Part shown: piece by piece, positions 1-8,311 of the stretch
Layout: the number at the start of each line of letters is the position of its first letter
Position numbering within the stretch: position 1 is the stretch's first letter
Assembly: GCA_025935445.1 (NCBI GenBank)
Contig: JAICVG010000008.1
Span: 1-10,941 of the forward strand
Reading direction: 5' to 3'
Source of the DNA: Nitrososphaera sp.
GTDB lineage: Archaea; Thermoproteota; Nitrososphaeria; Nitrososphaerales; Nitrososphaeraceae
Length of the DNA stretch: 10,941 nucleotides
The notes under the pieces: model-generated
Told to the model about the DNA's origin: nothing
Database searches by the model: none
Seen by the model: only the letters and a program-made list of their open reading frames with translations
Position numbers and translations under genes: made by a program

Positions 1-3000
1 AAGATCAAACTGGGGAAGATCAAGCTCCAGCAGCCGAGAATAATGGAGCTTGACGGCTCGATAACACATGTTGCCCCAATGGAAGCAAGGCTTCGTAACT
101 TGACCTATGCATCGCCTGTGATGCTGGAGTGTAGCGTAGTCGAAGATGGCAAGATTCTAGAATCGCGCTTTATCCACATAGGTGACATGCCGGTGATGGT
201 TAAGTCCAATACATGCATTCTGCATAACCTGCCTGAGTCCAAGCTTGTGGAATTTGGCGAAGACGCCCGGGACCCTGGTGGGTACTTCATCATTAACGGC
301 TCAGAACGGGTCATAGTAGGACTTGAAGATCTTTCATATAACAAAATAATTGTAGATGCCGAAGAAACTACAGGCACTATGCTGTACAAGGCCAAAGTCT
401 ATTCCTCAATCGTGGGCTATAGAGCAAAACTAGAACTGGTAATGCGCCCAGATGGTTCAATAGTAACCAAGATCCCCGGCTCGCCTGTAGACATTCCACT
501 TATCACACTAATAAGGGCTCTTGGTCTTGAATCTGACAAGGATATCGCTGACTCAGTTTCACTCAATGAGATCATACAAGATGAGCTTGAGCCTTCATTT
601 GAAAAGGCAGGTGATGTCAACAGAAGCAGAGATGCCATAGTATATATCAGCAAGAGGATTGCACCTGGCATGCTTGAAGAGTTCCAAATCAAGCGAGCCG
701 AAACATTGCTTGATTGGGGTCTTTTGCCACACATCGGCAAAAACCCTGACAACAGGCACGAAAAGGCCCTGTTCTTGGGTGAGGCAGCCTGCAAGCTTAT
801 TGAGCTCAAGCTTGGCTGGATAGGTACTGATGATAAAGACCATTATGGCAACAAGGTGATCAAGTTTGCTGGTCAGATGCTTGCCGACCTGTTCCGGACT
901 GCATTTCGCAATTTGATACGTGATATGAAGTATCAGCTGGAGCGCTCAGGCCAAAAGCGCGGCATCAACGCTGTCGCTGCAGCTGTCAGGCCTGGCATTG
1001 TATCAGACAAGCTGAACAATGCAATTGCAACAGGCAACTGGGGCAGGGGCAGGGTAGGCGTCACGCAGCTGCTTGATAGGACAAACTATATGTCGACTAT
1101 TTCGCATTTGCGAAGGATCCAGTCGCCTCTTAGTAGGAGCCAACCTAATTTTGAGGCAAGAGACCTGCATGCAACGCATTTTGGCAGAATATGCCCGGCA
1201 GAAACTCCTGAGGGCTCCAACTGCGGCCTTGTCAAGAATCTTGCGCTATCAGCTATAATTTCGGTCAACATCCAGAGCGCCGAAATTACAGAAAAGCTGT
1301 ATGAGTTGGGAATACAGAGCGTAGATGATGTCGACCAGGCTCTAAGGAAGTCAGGCACAAGGGTGTTCGTCGACGGCCGGCTTATCGGCTACATCGAGAA
1401 AGGAGAACACCTTGCTGACACGCTTAGGTCTATGAGGAGATCAGGCAAGATCCATCCCCATGTCGGCATCTATCTTTACAGTTCTCAAAATACTAATGCT
1501 ACAAAGCGCCTTTACATTAGCTGCAACGCTGGCAGGGTACTGAGGTCCCTTGTAGTCATTAGAGACGGCAGGCCACTTGTAACATATGAGGTAATTGAAA
1601 AGATATCGAAAAAGTTCCTTTCTTGGAATGATCTCATCTACATGGGTATGATCGAGCTGGTAGACGCAAATGAGGAGGAGAACTGCTATGTCGCAATTGA
1701 TCCAAAGAAAATAGAGCCCCTTCACACTCATCTAGAGATATTCCCATCTGCCATTTTGGGTGTGGGAGCTTCGATTATTCCATATCCAGAGCACAATCAG
1801 TCACCAAGGAACACCTATGAGAGTGCAATGGCAAAGCAAAGTCTTGGCTTTTCTACGCCATTGATGAATGCAAGCACGTACGTCAGGCAGCACTTTATGC
1901 TCTACCCGCAAACGCCCGTAGTGAGCACAAAGGCGATTAATTTACTTGGTCTTGAAGACCGCCCTACAGGACAGAATTGTGTCGTCGCTGTGCTGCCGTT
2001 TGAAGGCTACAACATAGAAGACGCCGTGGTATTCAACAAAGCATCAGTAGATAGAGGGCTTGGCAGGACATTCTTTTATAGGATTTATGAAGCAGAAGCA
2101 AAGCAATATCCTGGCGGGATGAAAGATAATTTTGAAGTACCTCCGCCGGATGCTAACATTCGGGGCTACAGAGGCGAGAAGGCCTACCGTCTGCTTGAGC
2201 AAGACGGCGCGATAATGCATGAGGCAGTCGTGAGTGGAGGTGACATCTTAATTGGTAGAACATCGCCGCCAAGGTTTATGGAAGAATACAAGGAGTTTGA
2301 GGTGAAGGGTCCATACAGGCGAGACACTTCAGTCGGCGTGAGGCCGTCAGAGAACGGTGTGGTCGATACAGTCATTGTGACTCAGTCAGTTGAAGGCGGC
2401 AAGATGTACAAAATTAGAGTTCGCGACATGCGCATCCCCGAGATTGGGGATAAGTTCGCCTCACGGCATGGCCAGAAAGGGGTTGTCGGCATGCTAGTCA
2501 ACCAAGAAGACCTACCGTATACCGAGGATGGCATTGTGCCAGACATCATGATCAACCCACATGCGTTTCCCTCAAGAATGACGGTCGGCCAGTTCATGGA
2601 ATCGCTTGGCGGCAAAGCCGCTTCGCTCCGCGGCAAAATAGCTGACGGCTCGGCTTTTCTTGGAGAAAAGCTAGACGACATTAAGAGTGCAATGGAGCAT
2701 TACGGCTTCAAGTATACAGGTAAGGAAGTGATGTACGACGGCAGGACTGGACGAAGATTTCCAGTAGATGTCTACATCGGCGTCGTTTATTACCAAAAAT
2801 TGCATCACATGGTTGCCGACAAGATCCATAGTCGCGCCAGAGGTCAGGTTCAGATGTTGACAAAGCAGCCAACTGAGGGCAGGGCGCGGGGCGGCGGATT
2901 GAGATTTGGAGAAATGGAGCGGGACTGTCTTATAGCATATGGCGCATCCATGATGCTCAAGGACAGGCTGCTAGAAGAATCGGACAAAGCTGAAGTAAAT

Positions 3001-3183
3001 GTCTGTGAGCGTTGTGGCTTACTGGCGTATTATGACGTCAAACAGCGCCGATACATCTGTCGTGTGTGCGGGGAAAAATCCAAGATATCATCTGTAGTGA
3101 TTGCGTATGCGTTCAAGCTGCTGTTGCAGGAAATGATGAGCCTCAATGTCGCGCCGAGGCTACTTGTAAAGGAGAAGGTGTAG
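1..3183 (+). CDS. rpoB: DNA-directed RNA polymerase subunit B (RpoB), 5'-truncated by window edge
   Basis: Second-largest catalytic subunit of archaeal RNA polymerase, equivalent to bacterial beta and eukaryotic Rpb2. The frame is open from base 1, so the start lies upstream; 1060 residues are present, and I estimate from usual family length that roughly 50-60 are missing. The internal ATG at 43 is not the start, because the residues before it (KIKLGKIKL...) already look like RpoB. Landmarks, numbered from base 1: HFGRICPAETPEGSNCGLVK near residue 393; GYNIEDA near 669-675, whose E673/D674 are the acidic pair near the active site; GDKFASRHGQKG at 816-827, a conserved catalytic-core block; and a C-terminal zinc site formed by C1002, C1005, C1020 and C1023. 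It is a single polypeptide with no sign of the B'/B'' split of some euryarchaea. rpoA follows after 7 bases, so the two are probably co-transcribed. In archaea rpoH usually lies upstream, outside this window. Identification is very secure. Confidence 0.98.
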   Translation, partial: KIKLGKIKLQQPRIMELDGSITHVAPMEARLRNLTYASPVMLECSVVEDGKILESRFIHIGDMPVMVKSNTCILHNLPESKLVEFGEDARDPGGYFIINGSERVIVGLEDLSYNKIIVDAEETTGTMLYKAKVYSSIVGYRAKLELVMRPDGSIVTKIPGSPVDIPLITLIRALGLESDKDIADSVSLNEIIQDELEPSFEKAGDVNRSRDAIVYISKRIAPGMLEEFQIKRAETLLDWGLLPHIGKNPDNRHEKALFLGEAACKLIELKLGWIGTDDKDHYGNKVIKFAGQMLADLFRTAFRNLIRDMKYQLERSGQKRGINAVAAAVRPGIVSDKLNNAIATGNWGRGRVGVTQLLDRTNYMSTISHLRRIQSPLSRSQPNFEARDLHATHFGRICPAETPEGSNCGLVKNLALSAIISVNIQSAEITEKLYELGIQSVDDVDQALRKSGTRVFVDGRLIGYIEKGEHLADTLRSMRRSGKIHPHVGIYLYSSQNTNATKRLYISCNAGRVLRSLVVIRDGRPLVTYEVIEKISKKFLSWNDLIYMGMIELVDANEEENCYVAIDPKKIEPLHTHLEIFPSAILGVGASIIPYPEHNQSPRNTYESAMAKQSLGFSTPLMNASTYVRQHFMLYPQTPVVSTKAINLLGLEDRPTGQNCVVAVLPFEGYNIEDAVVFNKASVDRGLGRTFFYRIYEAEAKQYPGGMKDNFEVPPPDANIRGYRGEKAYRLLEQDGAIMHEAVVSGGDILIGRTSPPRFMEEYKEFEVKGPYRRDTSVGVRPSENGVVDTVIVTQSVEGGKMYKIRVRDMRIPEIGDKFASRHGQKGVVGMLVNQEDLPYTEDGIVPDIMINPHAFPSRMTVGQFMESLGGKAASLRGKIADGSAFLGEKLDDIKSAMEHYGFKYTGKEVMYDGRTGRRFPVDVYIGVVYYQKLHHMVADKIHSRARGQVQMLTKQPTEGRARGGGLRFGEMERDCLIAYGASMMLKDRLLEESDKAEVNVCERCGLLAYYDVKQRRYICRVCGEKSKISSVVIAYAFKLLLQEMMSLNVAPRLLVKEKV

Positions 3184-3190
3184 AGATAGA

Positions 3191-6100
3191 ATGATGGAAG
3201 AATCTGCAAAAACTCTAGGTGGAATAAAGTTTAGTGTGTGGTCACCAACTGAAGTGCGTAAGTTCTCAGTAGCTGAGATCACTGCGCCTGAAACATATGA
3301 CGAAGACGGAATGCCTGTGCAAGGCGGCTTAATGGACAACAGATTGGGCACGCTAGAGCCTGGCCAAAAATGTGCCACTTGTGGAAACACTTCTGCGAAA
3401 TGCCCCGGGCATTTTGGACACATCGAGCTAGCAGAGCCGGTGCTACACATCGCTTTTGTAGATGATATTCATAAGCTGCTCTTGATAACATGCCGATCAT
3501 GCAACAGGATCAAGCTTGATGTAGAAGAACTCGCCCACTACAAGTCTATCCGCGACACAAAGGCGGCATATGCAGTAATTACACTTGAAAACATCAAAGA
3601 CGATATTATTGAGCGGGCCAAGAAGGTCAAGGTCTGCCCGCACTGCGGCACAGAGCAGTATGACTTGATATTTACAAAACCGACGATATTCGTTGAGCGT
3701 ACTGATGCTGGCGAAAACAGGCTGCTTCCAATCACCATCCGCGAAAGGCTGAGCCATATAACTAACGACGACCTGACGCTGCTTGGCTATGATCCCAAGA
3801 CTGCAAGACCAGAGTGGTTTGTGCTGCAAGTGCTGCCGGTACCACCGGTGACTGTCAGACCCTCTATTATTCTGGAGACAGGCATTAGGTCAGAAGATGA
3901 CCTAACTCACAAGCTTGTTGATATCATCAGGGTCAACCAGCGCCTCAAGGAAAGCAAAGAAGCAGGAACTCCTCCACTTATCGTACAGGACTTAGTCGAC
4001 CTACTGCAGTACCATGTTACAACATACTTTGACAACGAAGTTTCTGGCATTCCACAGGCCCACCACAGGTCTGGCCGGCCACTTAAGACTCTTACTCAGA
4101 GGTTAAAGGGCAAGGAAGGAAGATTCAGAGGCTCACTTTCAGGCAAGCGTGTCGACTTTTCCAGCAGAACTGTGATTTCGCCTGACCCTAACCTTGCAAT
4201 ATCTGATGTCGGCGTACCGGTAGATGTTGCAAAGAAGCTCACTATACCAGAAACAGTTTCGCAATGGAACTCGGAGCGGCTCAAAGAGTTAGTGATGAAC
4301 GGCCCTAATACATATCCCGGAGCAAACTATATCATTAGGCCGGATGGCGTCAAGATTAGACTAGATTATGTTACCGATAGGAAAGCAATAGCTGATTCAC
4401 TTGCCCTTGGCTACATTGTAGAGCGTCATCTGGCGGACAGCGACATTGTCATTTTCAATAGGCAGCCTTCGCTCCACAGAATGTCGATTATGGCCCATAG
4501 TGTCAAGGTGCTGCCCTACCGCACATTCAGGCTGCATCCTGCAGTCTGTCCACCATACAACGCTGACTTTGACGGAGATGAAATGAACCTTCATGTGCCT
4601 CAGAGCGAAGAAGCAAGGGCTGAAGCAACGCTTCTTATGAAGGTGCAAGACCAATTGATCTCACCGAGGTATGGCGGCCCTATCATCGGCGGTATCAGAG
4701 ACTTTATTACCGGTGCATTCCTCCTTACAAGTGACCGCTCGACTCTGACAAGAGATGAATTCGCAAATTTGGCTATGCTAGGCGGCTACCATGGATCACT
4801 ACCCGAGCCGCTGATAACCACAGAGGACAGCCAAAAGAGGTACTCAGGCAGGCAGCTGTTCTCACTCTTCCTGCCAAAGGACTTTAACTTTATCATTACC
4901 TCAAAGTGGAACAAGGCCGCAAAGGGAGAAGGCAAGGATGTAGTTATAAAGAATGGTGAGCTTATAAGCGGCGTCATAGACAAGGCATCGATTGGTGCCG
5001 AAGAGCCGGATAGCGTACTTCACAGGATCGCCAAGGACTATGGCACAGATGCCGCAAGAAAGTTCCTTGACTCAATACTTACCATGCTTAAGACATACAT
5101 CACCCATAGAGGATTTAGCTATGGGTACTCTGACCTGTGGCTGCCGCCAGAGAGCCGAGAGGGCATCAGCGACATCATACAAAGGACCTACGAAAAGGTC
5201 TATGAGCTGATACAACAGTACAATGAAGGCGCGCTCCCGCTAACAAGGGGTCTGTCTGGAGAAGAAGCGCTAGAGTTGTATGTTGTCAATGAACTGTCCC
5301 GCGCCCGCGATCGCGCCGGCAGGACAGCCGATAGGGCATTCCCTAACGAGAACTCCGGCGTAATCATGGCATCTACGGGCGCAAGAGGATCGACACTGAA
5401 CATCGGCCAAATGACTGCAGCATTAGGACAGCAATCGATCAGAGGCAAGAGAATCCAGAAGGGCTATCACAACAGAGCGCTTTCACATTTTAAGCCAAAT
5501 GAAACCAACCCTGATGCAAAGGGCTTTGTCAAGTCAAACTATCGCGATGGTCTGTCTCCACTTGAGTTCTTCTTCCACGCAATGGGCGGAAGGGAAGGCC
5601 TTGTAGACACTGCAGTGAGAACCCAGCAGTCTGGATACATGCAGAGGAGGTTGATCAATGCACTTGAGCACCTAAAGATTGAATATGATCATACCGTACG
5701 CGACCCTCATGGCAACATTGTTCAGTATCTGTATGGTGAGGATGGCATTGACCCTGCTAAGAGCGACCATGGTGAGGCTGTCAACATCTCAAGGCTCATT
5801 GAATCTGAATCAATTGTTGATGAAGGACGCAAGGCTATTGAGGATGTAACCAAGGATATAATTTCAAAATATGCTGGAAGTCTCAACCCGAGAATGAAGG
5901 CTAATCTGGAAAAAGCGCTCCTTGAGAATAGACTCAGCAAAGATGGTGTTGAAAAAGTAATGAAGAAGGTGCTTGATCTTATTGATAGGGCGCTTGCAGA
6001 GCCAGGAGAGGCAGTCGGTGTAGTGACAGCACAGTCTATAGGTGAGCCAGGAACCCAGATGACGCTCAGGACATTCCACTTTGCTGGCGTCAAAGAGAGA

Positions 6101-7012
6101 AACGTGACGCTTGGCCTTCCAAGGCTAATCGAGCTTGTAGATGCAAGAAAGAAGCCGGTAACGCCTACGATGGATATTTACCTTGACGAGAACCATAGAG
6201 TGTCGAGAGAAAAGGCCCTTGAAGTAGCAAGGGAGATACTGTTCACTCAGATAGGCGATCTTGTTAACAGGACAGAGACTGACTATAGTGGCATATTGAC
6301 ATTCCATCTATCTGAAGCAAAGCTGGCAGAACGAGGATGTACTTTTGCCGATGTGCAAGAAGTGCTTGAGACCTCCAAGAAGAAGTACACCATCAAGCCA
6401 AATGAAAACAAGCTATTCATCAAATTAACGGTTCCAGATGAGCCTGATGCACAGACGCTGCTCACACTCAAGAGCAAGTTACTCAACACGCGTGTAAAGG
6501 GTGTATCAGACATTGAGCGTGTAACAATAGTCAAGCAGGATGAAGAGTGGGTCATACAGACCGCTGGCTCTAACCTTGCAAAGGTGATGGCAGTAGATGG
6601 TGTAGATACTACCAGAACTACGACGAACAATGTTTACGAGATCTGGCAGATGCTTGGCATTGAAGCCGCAAGAACCGCTCTTGTCAAAGAGATCACAAAT
6701 ACGCTTGAAGAGCAGGGGCTGGAGGTAGATACACGGCACATCATGCTTGTGGCTGACCTTATGACATCAAAGGGTTACCTGCAACAGATAGGCAGGCATG
6801 GCATTGCAGGAACTAAGACATCAGTTCTTGCAAGGGCTGCATTTGAAATCACAGTGCCAACAATAGCCAAAGCATCGCTTGAAGGGCAGGTTGAAACATT
6901 GAGAGGAGTGACAGAAAACGTTATAGTAGGTGCTACTGTACCTGTCGGCACTGGAATGGTAGACCTGTACATGAAGGTGAAGGACAATGAGAACACTGGA
7001 AAAAGTGATTAA
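3191..7012 (+). CDS. rpoA: DNA-directed RNA polymerase subunit A, unsplit A'/A'' (RpoA)
   Basis: Largest RNA polymerase subunit, which carries the catalytic magnesium site. It has 1273 residues, about the sum of a separate archaeal A' (around 880) and A'' (around 390). Visible landmarks: clamp zinc site C61-x2-C64-x6-C71-x2-H74; a second Cys set C101, C104, C149, C152; the catalytic NADFDGD motif at 457-463 with D459, D461 and D463; bridge-helix sequence from G787 (GLSPLEFFFHAMGGREG) to about 811; and the trigger-loop region at about 947-966 (AQSIGEPGTQMTLRTFHFAG). The equivalent of the A'/A'' break would fall around residues 850-930, where the frame runs on without a stop or restart. An unsplit A is typical of Thaumarchaeota. 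The start is ATG 3191, with a second ATG immediately after at 3194; GGAG at 3171-3174 and GGTG at 3177-3180 lie upstream inside the end of rpoB. The last 26 bases overlap rpl30e. Confidence 0.98.
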   Translation: MMEESAKTLGGIKFSVWSPTEVRKFSVAEITAPETYDEDGMPVQGGLMDNRLGTLEPGQKCATCGNTSAKCPGHFGHIELAEPVLHIAFVDDIHKLLLITCRSCNRIKLDVEELAHYKSIRDTKAAYAVITLENIKDDIIERAKKVKVCPHCGTEQYDLIFTKPTIFVERTDAGENRLLPITIRERLSHITNDDLTLLGYDPKTARPEWFVLQVLPVPPVTVRPSIILETGIRSEDDLTHKLVDIIRVNQRLKESKEAGTPPLIVQDLVDLLQYHVTTYFDNEVSGIPQAHHRSGRPLKTLTQRLKGKEGRFRGSLSGKRVDFSSRTVISPDPNLAISDVGVPVDVAKKLTIPETVSQWNSERLKELVMNGPNTYPGANYIIRPDGVKIRLDYVTDRKAIADSLALGYIVERHLADSDIVIFNRQPSLHRMSIMAHSVKVLPYRTFRLHPAVCPPYNADFDGDEMNLHVPQSEEARAEATLLMKVQDQLISPRYGGPIIGGIRDFITGAFLLTSDRSTLTRDEFANLAMLGGYHGSLPEPLITTEDSQKRYSGRQLFSLFLPKDFNFIITSKWNKAAKGEGKDVVIKNGELISGVIDKASIGAEEPDSVLHRIAKDYGTDAARKFLDSILTMLKTYITHRGFSYGYSDLWLPPESREGISDIIQRTYEKVYELIQQYNEGALPLTRGLSGEEALELYVVNELSRARDRAGRTADRAFPNENSGVIMASTGARGSTLNIGQMTAALGQQSIRGKRIQKGYHNRALSHFKPNETNPDAKGFVKSNYRDGLSPLEFFFHAMGGREGLVDTAVRTQQSGYMQRRLINALEHLKIEYDHTVRDPHGNIVQYLYGEDGIDPAKSDHGEAVNISRLIESESIVDEGRKAIEDVTKDIISKYAGSLNPRMKANLEKALLENRLSKDGVEKVMKKVLDLIDRALAEPGEAVGVVTAQSIGEPGTQMTLRTFHFAGVKERNVTLGLPRLIELVDARKKPVTPTMDIYLDENHRVSREKALEVAREILFTQIGDLVNRTETDYSGILTFHLSEAKLAERGCTFADVQEVLETSKKKYTIKPNENKLFIKLTVPDEPDAQTLLTLKSKLLNTRVKGVSDIERVTIVKQDEEWVIQTAGSNLAKVMAVDGVDTTRTTTNNVYEIWQMLGIEAARTALVKEITNTLEEQGLEVDTRHIMLVADLMTSKGYLQQIGRHGIAGTKTSVLARAAFEITVPTIAKASLEGQVETLRGVTENVIVGATVPVGTGMVDLYMKVKDNENTGKSD
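6976..6980 (+). promoter_or_regulatory. Ribosome-binding site for rpl30e
   Basis: GGTGA lies 6 bases before ATG 6987, inside the 3' end of rpoA. It matches the GGAGGTGATC sequence complementary to the archaeal 16S rRNA 3' end. It supports ATG 6987 as the L30e start, and therefore a real 26-base out-of-frame overlap with rpoA. Confidence 0.7.
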
Positions 7013-7295
7013 GAATGCGATAGCCGCCGACAAGTACAAGAGTGGCGTCAAGGAAGTATTGCAGTCAGTCAAAGGCTCCAAGCTGATAATTGTCAGCAAG
7101 TCCATCGACCCTGAATACAGAAAAAAGCTAGAAGATCAGGCCAGGTCTACCAATGTCACAATCTATGAGTATTCCGGTACTTCCGTGCAGCTGGGCAAGC
7201 TCTGTAATAAGCCTTACAGGATCACTACCATAGCAATCAAGAGCGGGACAGCAGACGAAATAAGCGCCATAGTATCAGAAAAAAAGGACAAGTAA
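6987..7295 (+). CDS. rpl30e: Ribosomal protein L30e (eL30 family)
   Basis: Small RNA-binding protein of the large ribosomal subunit, from the L7Ae/L30e/S12e fold group. It has 102 residues, the usual size for archaeal L30e. The fold is suggested by an N-terminal helix (LEKVIKNAIAADKYKSG), the strand GSKLIIVSKS, the helix PEYRKKLEDQA, the strand TIYEYSGTSVQLGKLC and the final strand TTIAIKSG. Its place between rpoA and nusA is the conserved archaeal position for L30e and separates it from the L7Ae paralogue. The start is fixed by GGTGA at 6976-6980. The gene overlaps rpoA by 26 bases, suggesting linked translation. It ends at TAA 7293-7295 and is followed by the only sizeable gap within the cluster. 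Confidence 0.93.
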   Translation: MRTLEKVIKNAIAADKYKSGVKEVLQSVKGSKLIIVSKSIDPEYRKKLEDQARSTNVTIYEYSGTSVQLGKLCNKPYRITTIAIKSGTADEISAIVSEKKDK

Positions 7296-7308
7296 TACAA
7301 AAGGTACC

Positions 7309-7334
7309 TGTGAGATATAAATTGAGTTGTGAGA
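7309..7334 (+). promoter_or_regulatory. Possible internal promoter upstream of nusA (TATA-like sequence flanked by a direct repeat)
   Basis: In the 100-base gap after rpl30e, ATATAAATT at 7315-7323 resembles an archaeal TATA box. If used, transcription would begin around 7340-7348, giving a leader of about 50 bases before nusA. The heptamer TGTGAGA occurs on both sides, at 7309-7315 and 7328-7334, with 19 bases between starts; a related TGTGAAA covers the nusA start region at 7395-7401. The TATA-like match is short and could be chance. This is the only place in the block with room for an internal promoter. Confidence 0.3.
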
Positions 7335-7372
7335 ATGATTTGTTGTTGCTGCCGTCTCCATTATCTTTTGCA

Positions 7373-7388
7373 TTATACCTCCGTATAG
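7373..7388 (+). promoter_or_regulatory. Short hairpin in the nusA leader with a CTCC loop
   Basis: TATAC (7374-7378) and GTATA (7383-7387) form a perfect 5-bp inverted repeat around the loop CTCC, and a T-G pair can extend it by one. It ends 7 bases before GTG 7396 and 13 bases before ATG 7402. The loop with its flanking C reads CCTCC, the same letters as the 16S anti-Shine-Dalgarno core. The stem is A/U rich and weak, so any role in controlling nusA translation is inference. Confidence 0.3.
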
Positions 7389-7395
7389 GGACGCT

Positions 7396-7881
7396 GTGAA
7401 AATGACTGAGATTAAGCTTACTTCAGATGAGTTGCGCCTAATGTCCCTCTTCCAGAGCATCACAAGCGCAACAGCAAGAGACTGTATTGTAGACGACAAA
7501 ATGGACCGCGTTATTTTCGTTGTAAATAAAGGCCAGATGGGGCTTGCCATTGGCAAAGGCGGTTCTACAATCAAACAGCTACAAAACATGGTCGCAAAAA
7601 AGATAGAACTTGTTGAATTTTCTGATGATCCTGCAGAGTTCATCCGCAATATGCTTAATGCTGATATGATAAATGATGTTCGAATATCCGAAAGAGGTGA
7701 CGGGACAAAGCAGGCAGTTGTGACAGTTGATCCTAGGAAAAAAGGAGCTGTAGTAGGAAGGGAAGGTAGAAATGCAGAGAAGGCAAGGCTTCTTGCGAAG
7801 CGATACTTCCAAATATCCAATGTGTTAATAGTTGGCCCTGAGCAGGGAAATAGTAGTAATAGGGTGAATATGAATGGGTAA
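7396..7881 (+). CDS. nusA: Archaeal NusA-like transcription termination/antitermination protein (two KH domains)
   Basis: Archaeal NusA consists only of the two RNA-binding KH domains of bacterial NusA, and 161 residues fits that family. KH1 has the GKGG loop at residues 53-56, followed by [21 protein letters not shown]2 has the GREG loop at 121-124, followed by [16 protein letters not shown]. There is no S1 domain and no polymerase-binding N-terminal domain, as expected. The protein is presumed to bind nascent RNA in the elongation complex; its archaeal role is less defined than the bacterial one. GTG 7396 gives MKMTEIKL; ATG 7402, two codons in, is an equally plausible start, and neither has a strong ribosome-binding site (AGGGA at 7387-7391 is the nearest candidate). 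The gene sits in its conserved place between rpl30e and rps12 and overlaps rps12 by 8 bases. Confidence 0.92.
   Translation: MKMTEIKLTSDELRLMSLFQSITSATARDCIVDDKMDRVIFVVNKGQMGLAIGKGGSTIKQLQNMVAKKIELVEFSDDPAEFIRNMLNADMINDVRISERGDGTKQAVVTVDPRKKGAVVGREGRNAEKARLLAKRYFQISNVLIVGPEQGNSSNRVNMNG
7863..7867 (+). promoter_or_regulatory. Ribosome-binding site for rps12
   Basis: GGTGA lies 6 bases before ATG 7874, inside the end of nusA. Sequence and spacing are identical to the site in front of rpl30e. It fixes the uS12 start and the 8-base overlap with nusA. Confidence 0.7.
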
Positions 7882-8311
7882 ATCTCCACTAGGTCTGTTC
7901 GCAGGCAGGGTTCTTAAGGCAAAAAAGAGCCGTGCTCGGTGGTCAGAAAAACATTATAAGAGAAGAATGCTCATGCTTGACAAGAAGGCAAATCCTCTAG
8001 AAGGTGCGCCACAGGCAAGAGGAATAGTATTGGAAAAGGTTGGGATTGAGTCAAAGCAGCCTAACTCTGCTGTACGCAAGTGCGTCAGGGTTCAGCTGAT
8101 AAAGAATGGCAAGTCCGTTACTGCCTTCTTACCAAGGGACGGCGCTCTTAACTTTGTCGACGAACACGACGAGGTAATTATTGGAGGTATCGGAGGCGCA
8201 ATGGGAGGAGCAATGGGCGACATCCCGGGCGTCAGGTGGCAGGTGTTCAAAGTCAACGGTGTCTCATTGAATGAACTTGTCCATGGAAGAAAGGAGAAGC
8301 CGAGAAGATGA
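7874..8311 (+). CDS. rps12: 30S ribosomal protein S12 (uS12, archaeal/eukaryotic S23-type)
   Basis: Small-subunit protein at the decoding centre that helps monitor codon-anticodon pairing. It has 145 residues, the archaeal/eukaryotic length (bacterial S12 is about 125). The decoding-centre loop [10 protein letters not shown] is at residues 61-70, with P63 and N64 matching the universal PNS motif. Next come [19 protein letters not shown] and the GDIPGVRW block near the C-terminus. The N-terminus ([20 protein letters not shown]) has the archaeal/eukaryotic extension. A small internal repeat, GGAMGGAMG (residues 107-115, bases 8192-8218), precedes GDIPGV. The start is ATG 7874 with its GGTGA site. 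The stop overlaps the rps7 start in an ATGA, so S12 and S7 are probably translationally coupled. Confidence 0.97.
   Translation: MGKSPLGLFAGRVLKAKKSRARWSEKHYKRRMLMLDKKANPLEGAPQARGIVLEKVGIESKQPNSAVRKCVRVQLIKNGKSVTAFLPRDGALNFVDEHDEVIIGGIGGAMGGAMGDIPGVRWQVFKVNGVSLNELVHGRKEKPRR

Noticed and set aside
1073..1258. A 61-codon + strand frame inside rpoB
   Set aside because: Out-of-frame shadow across the conserved RpoB core, including the HFGRICP block.
7275..7889. A 204-codon open frame on the minus strand opposite nusA
   Set aside because: It lies wholly over the well-identified nusA, resembles no family, and is the longest of many antisense open frames across these genes, which arise from their codon bias.
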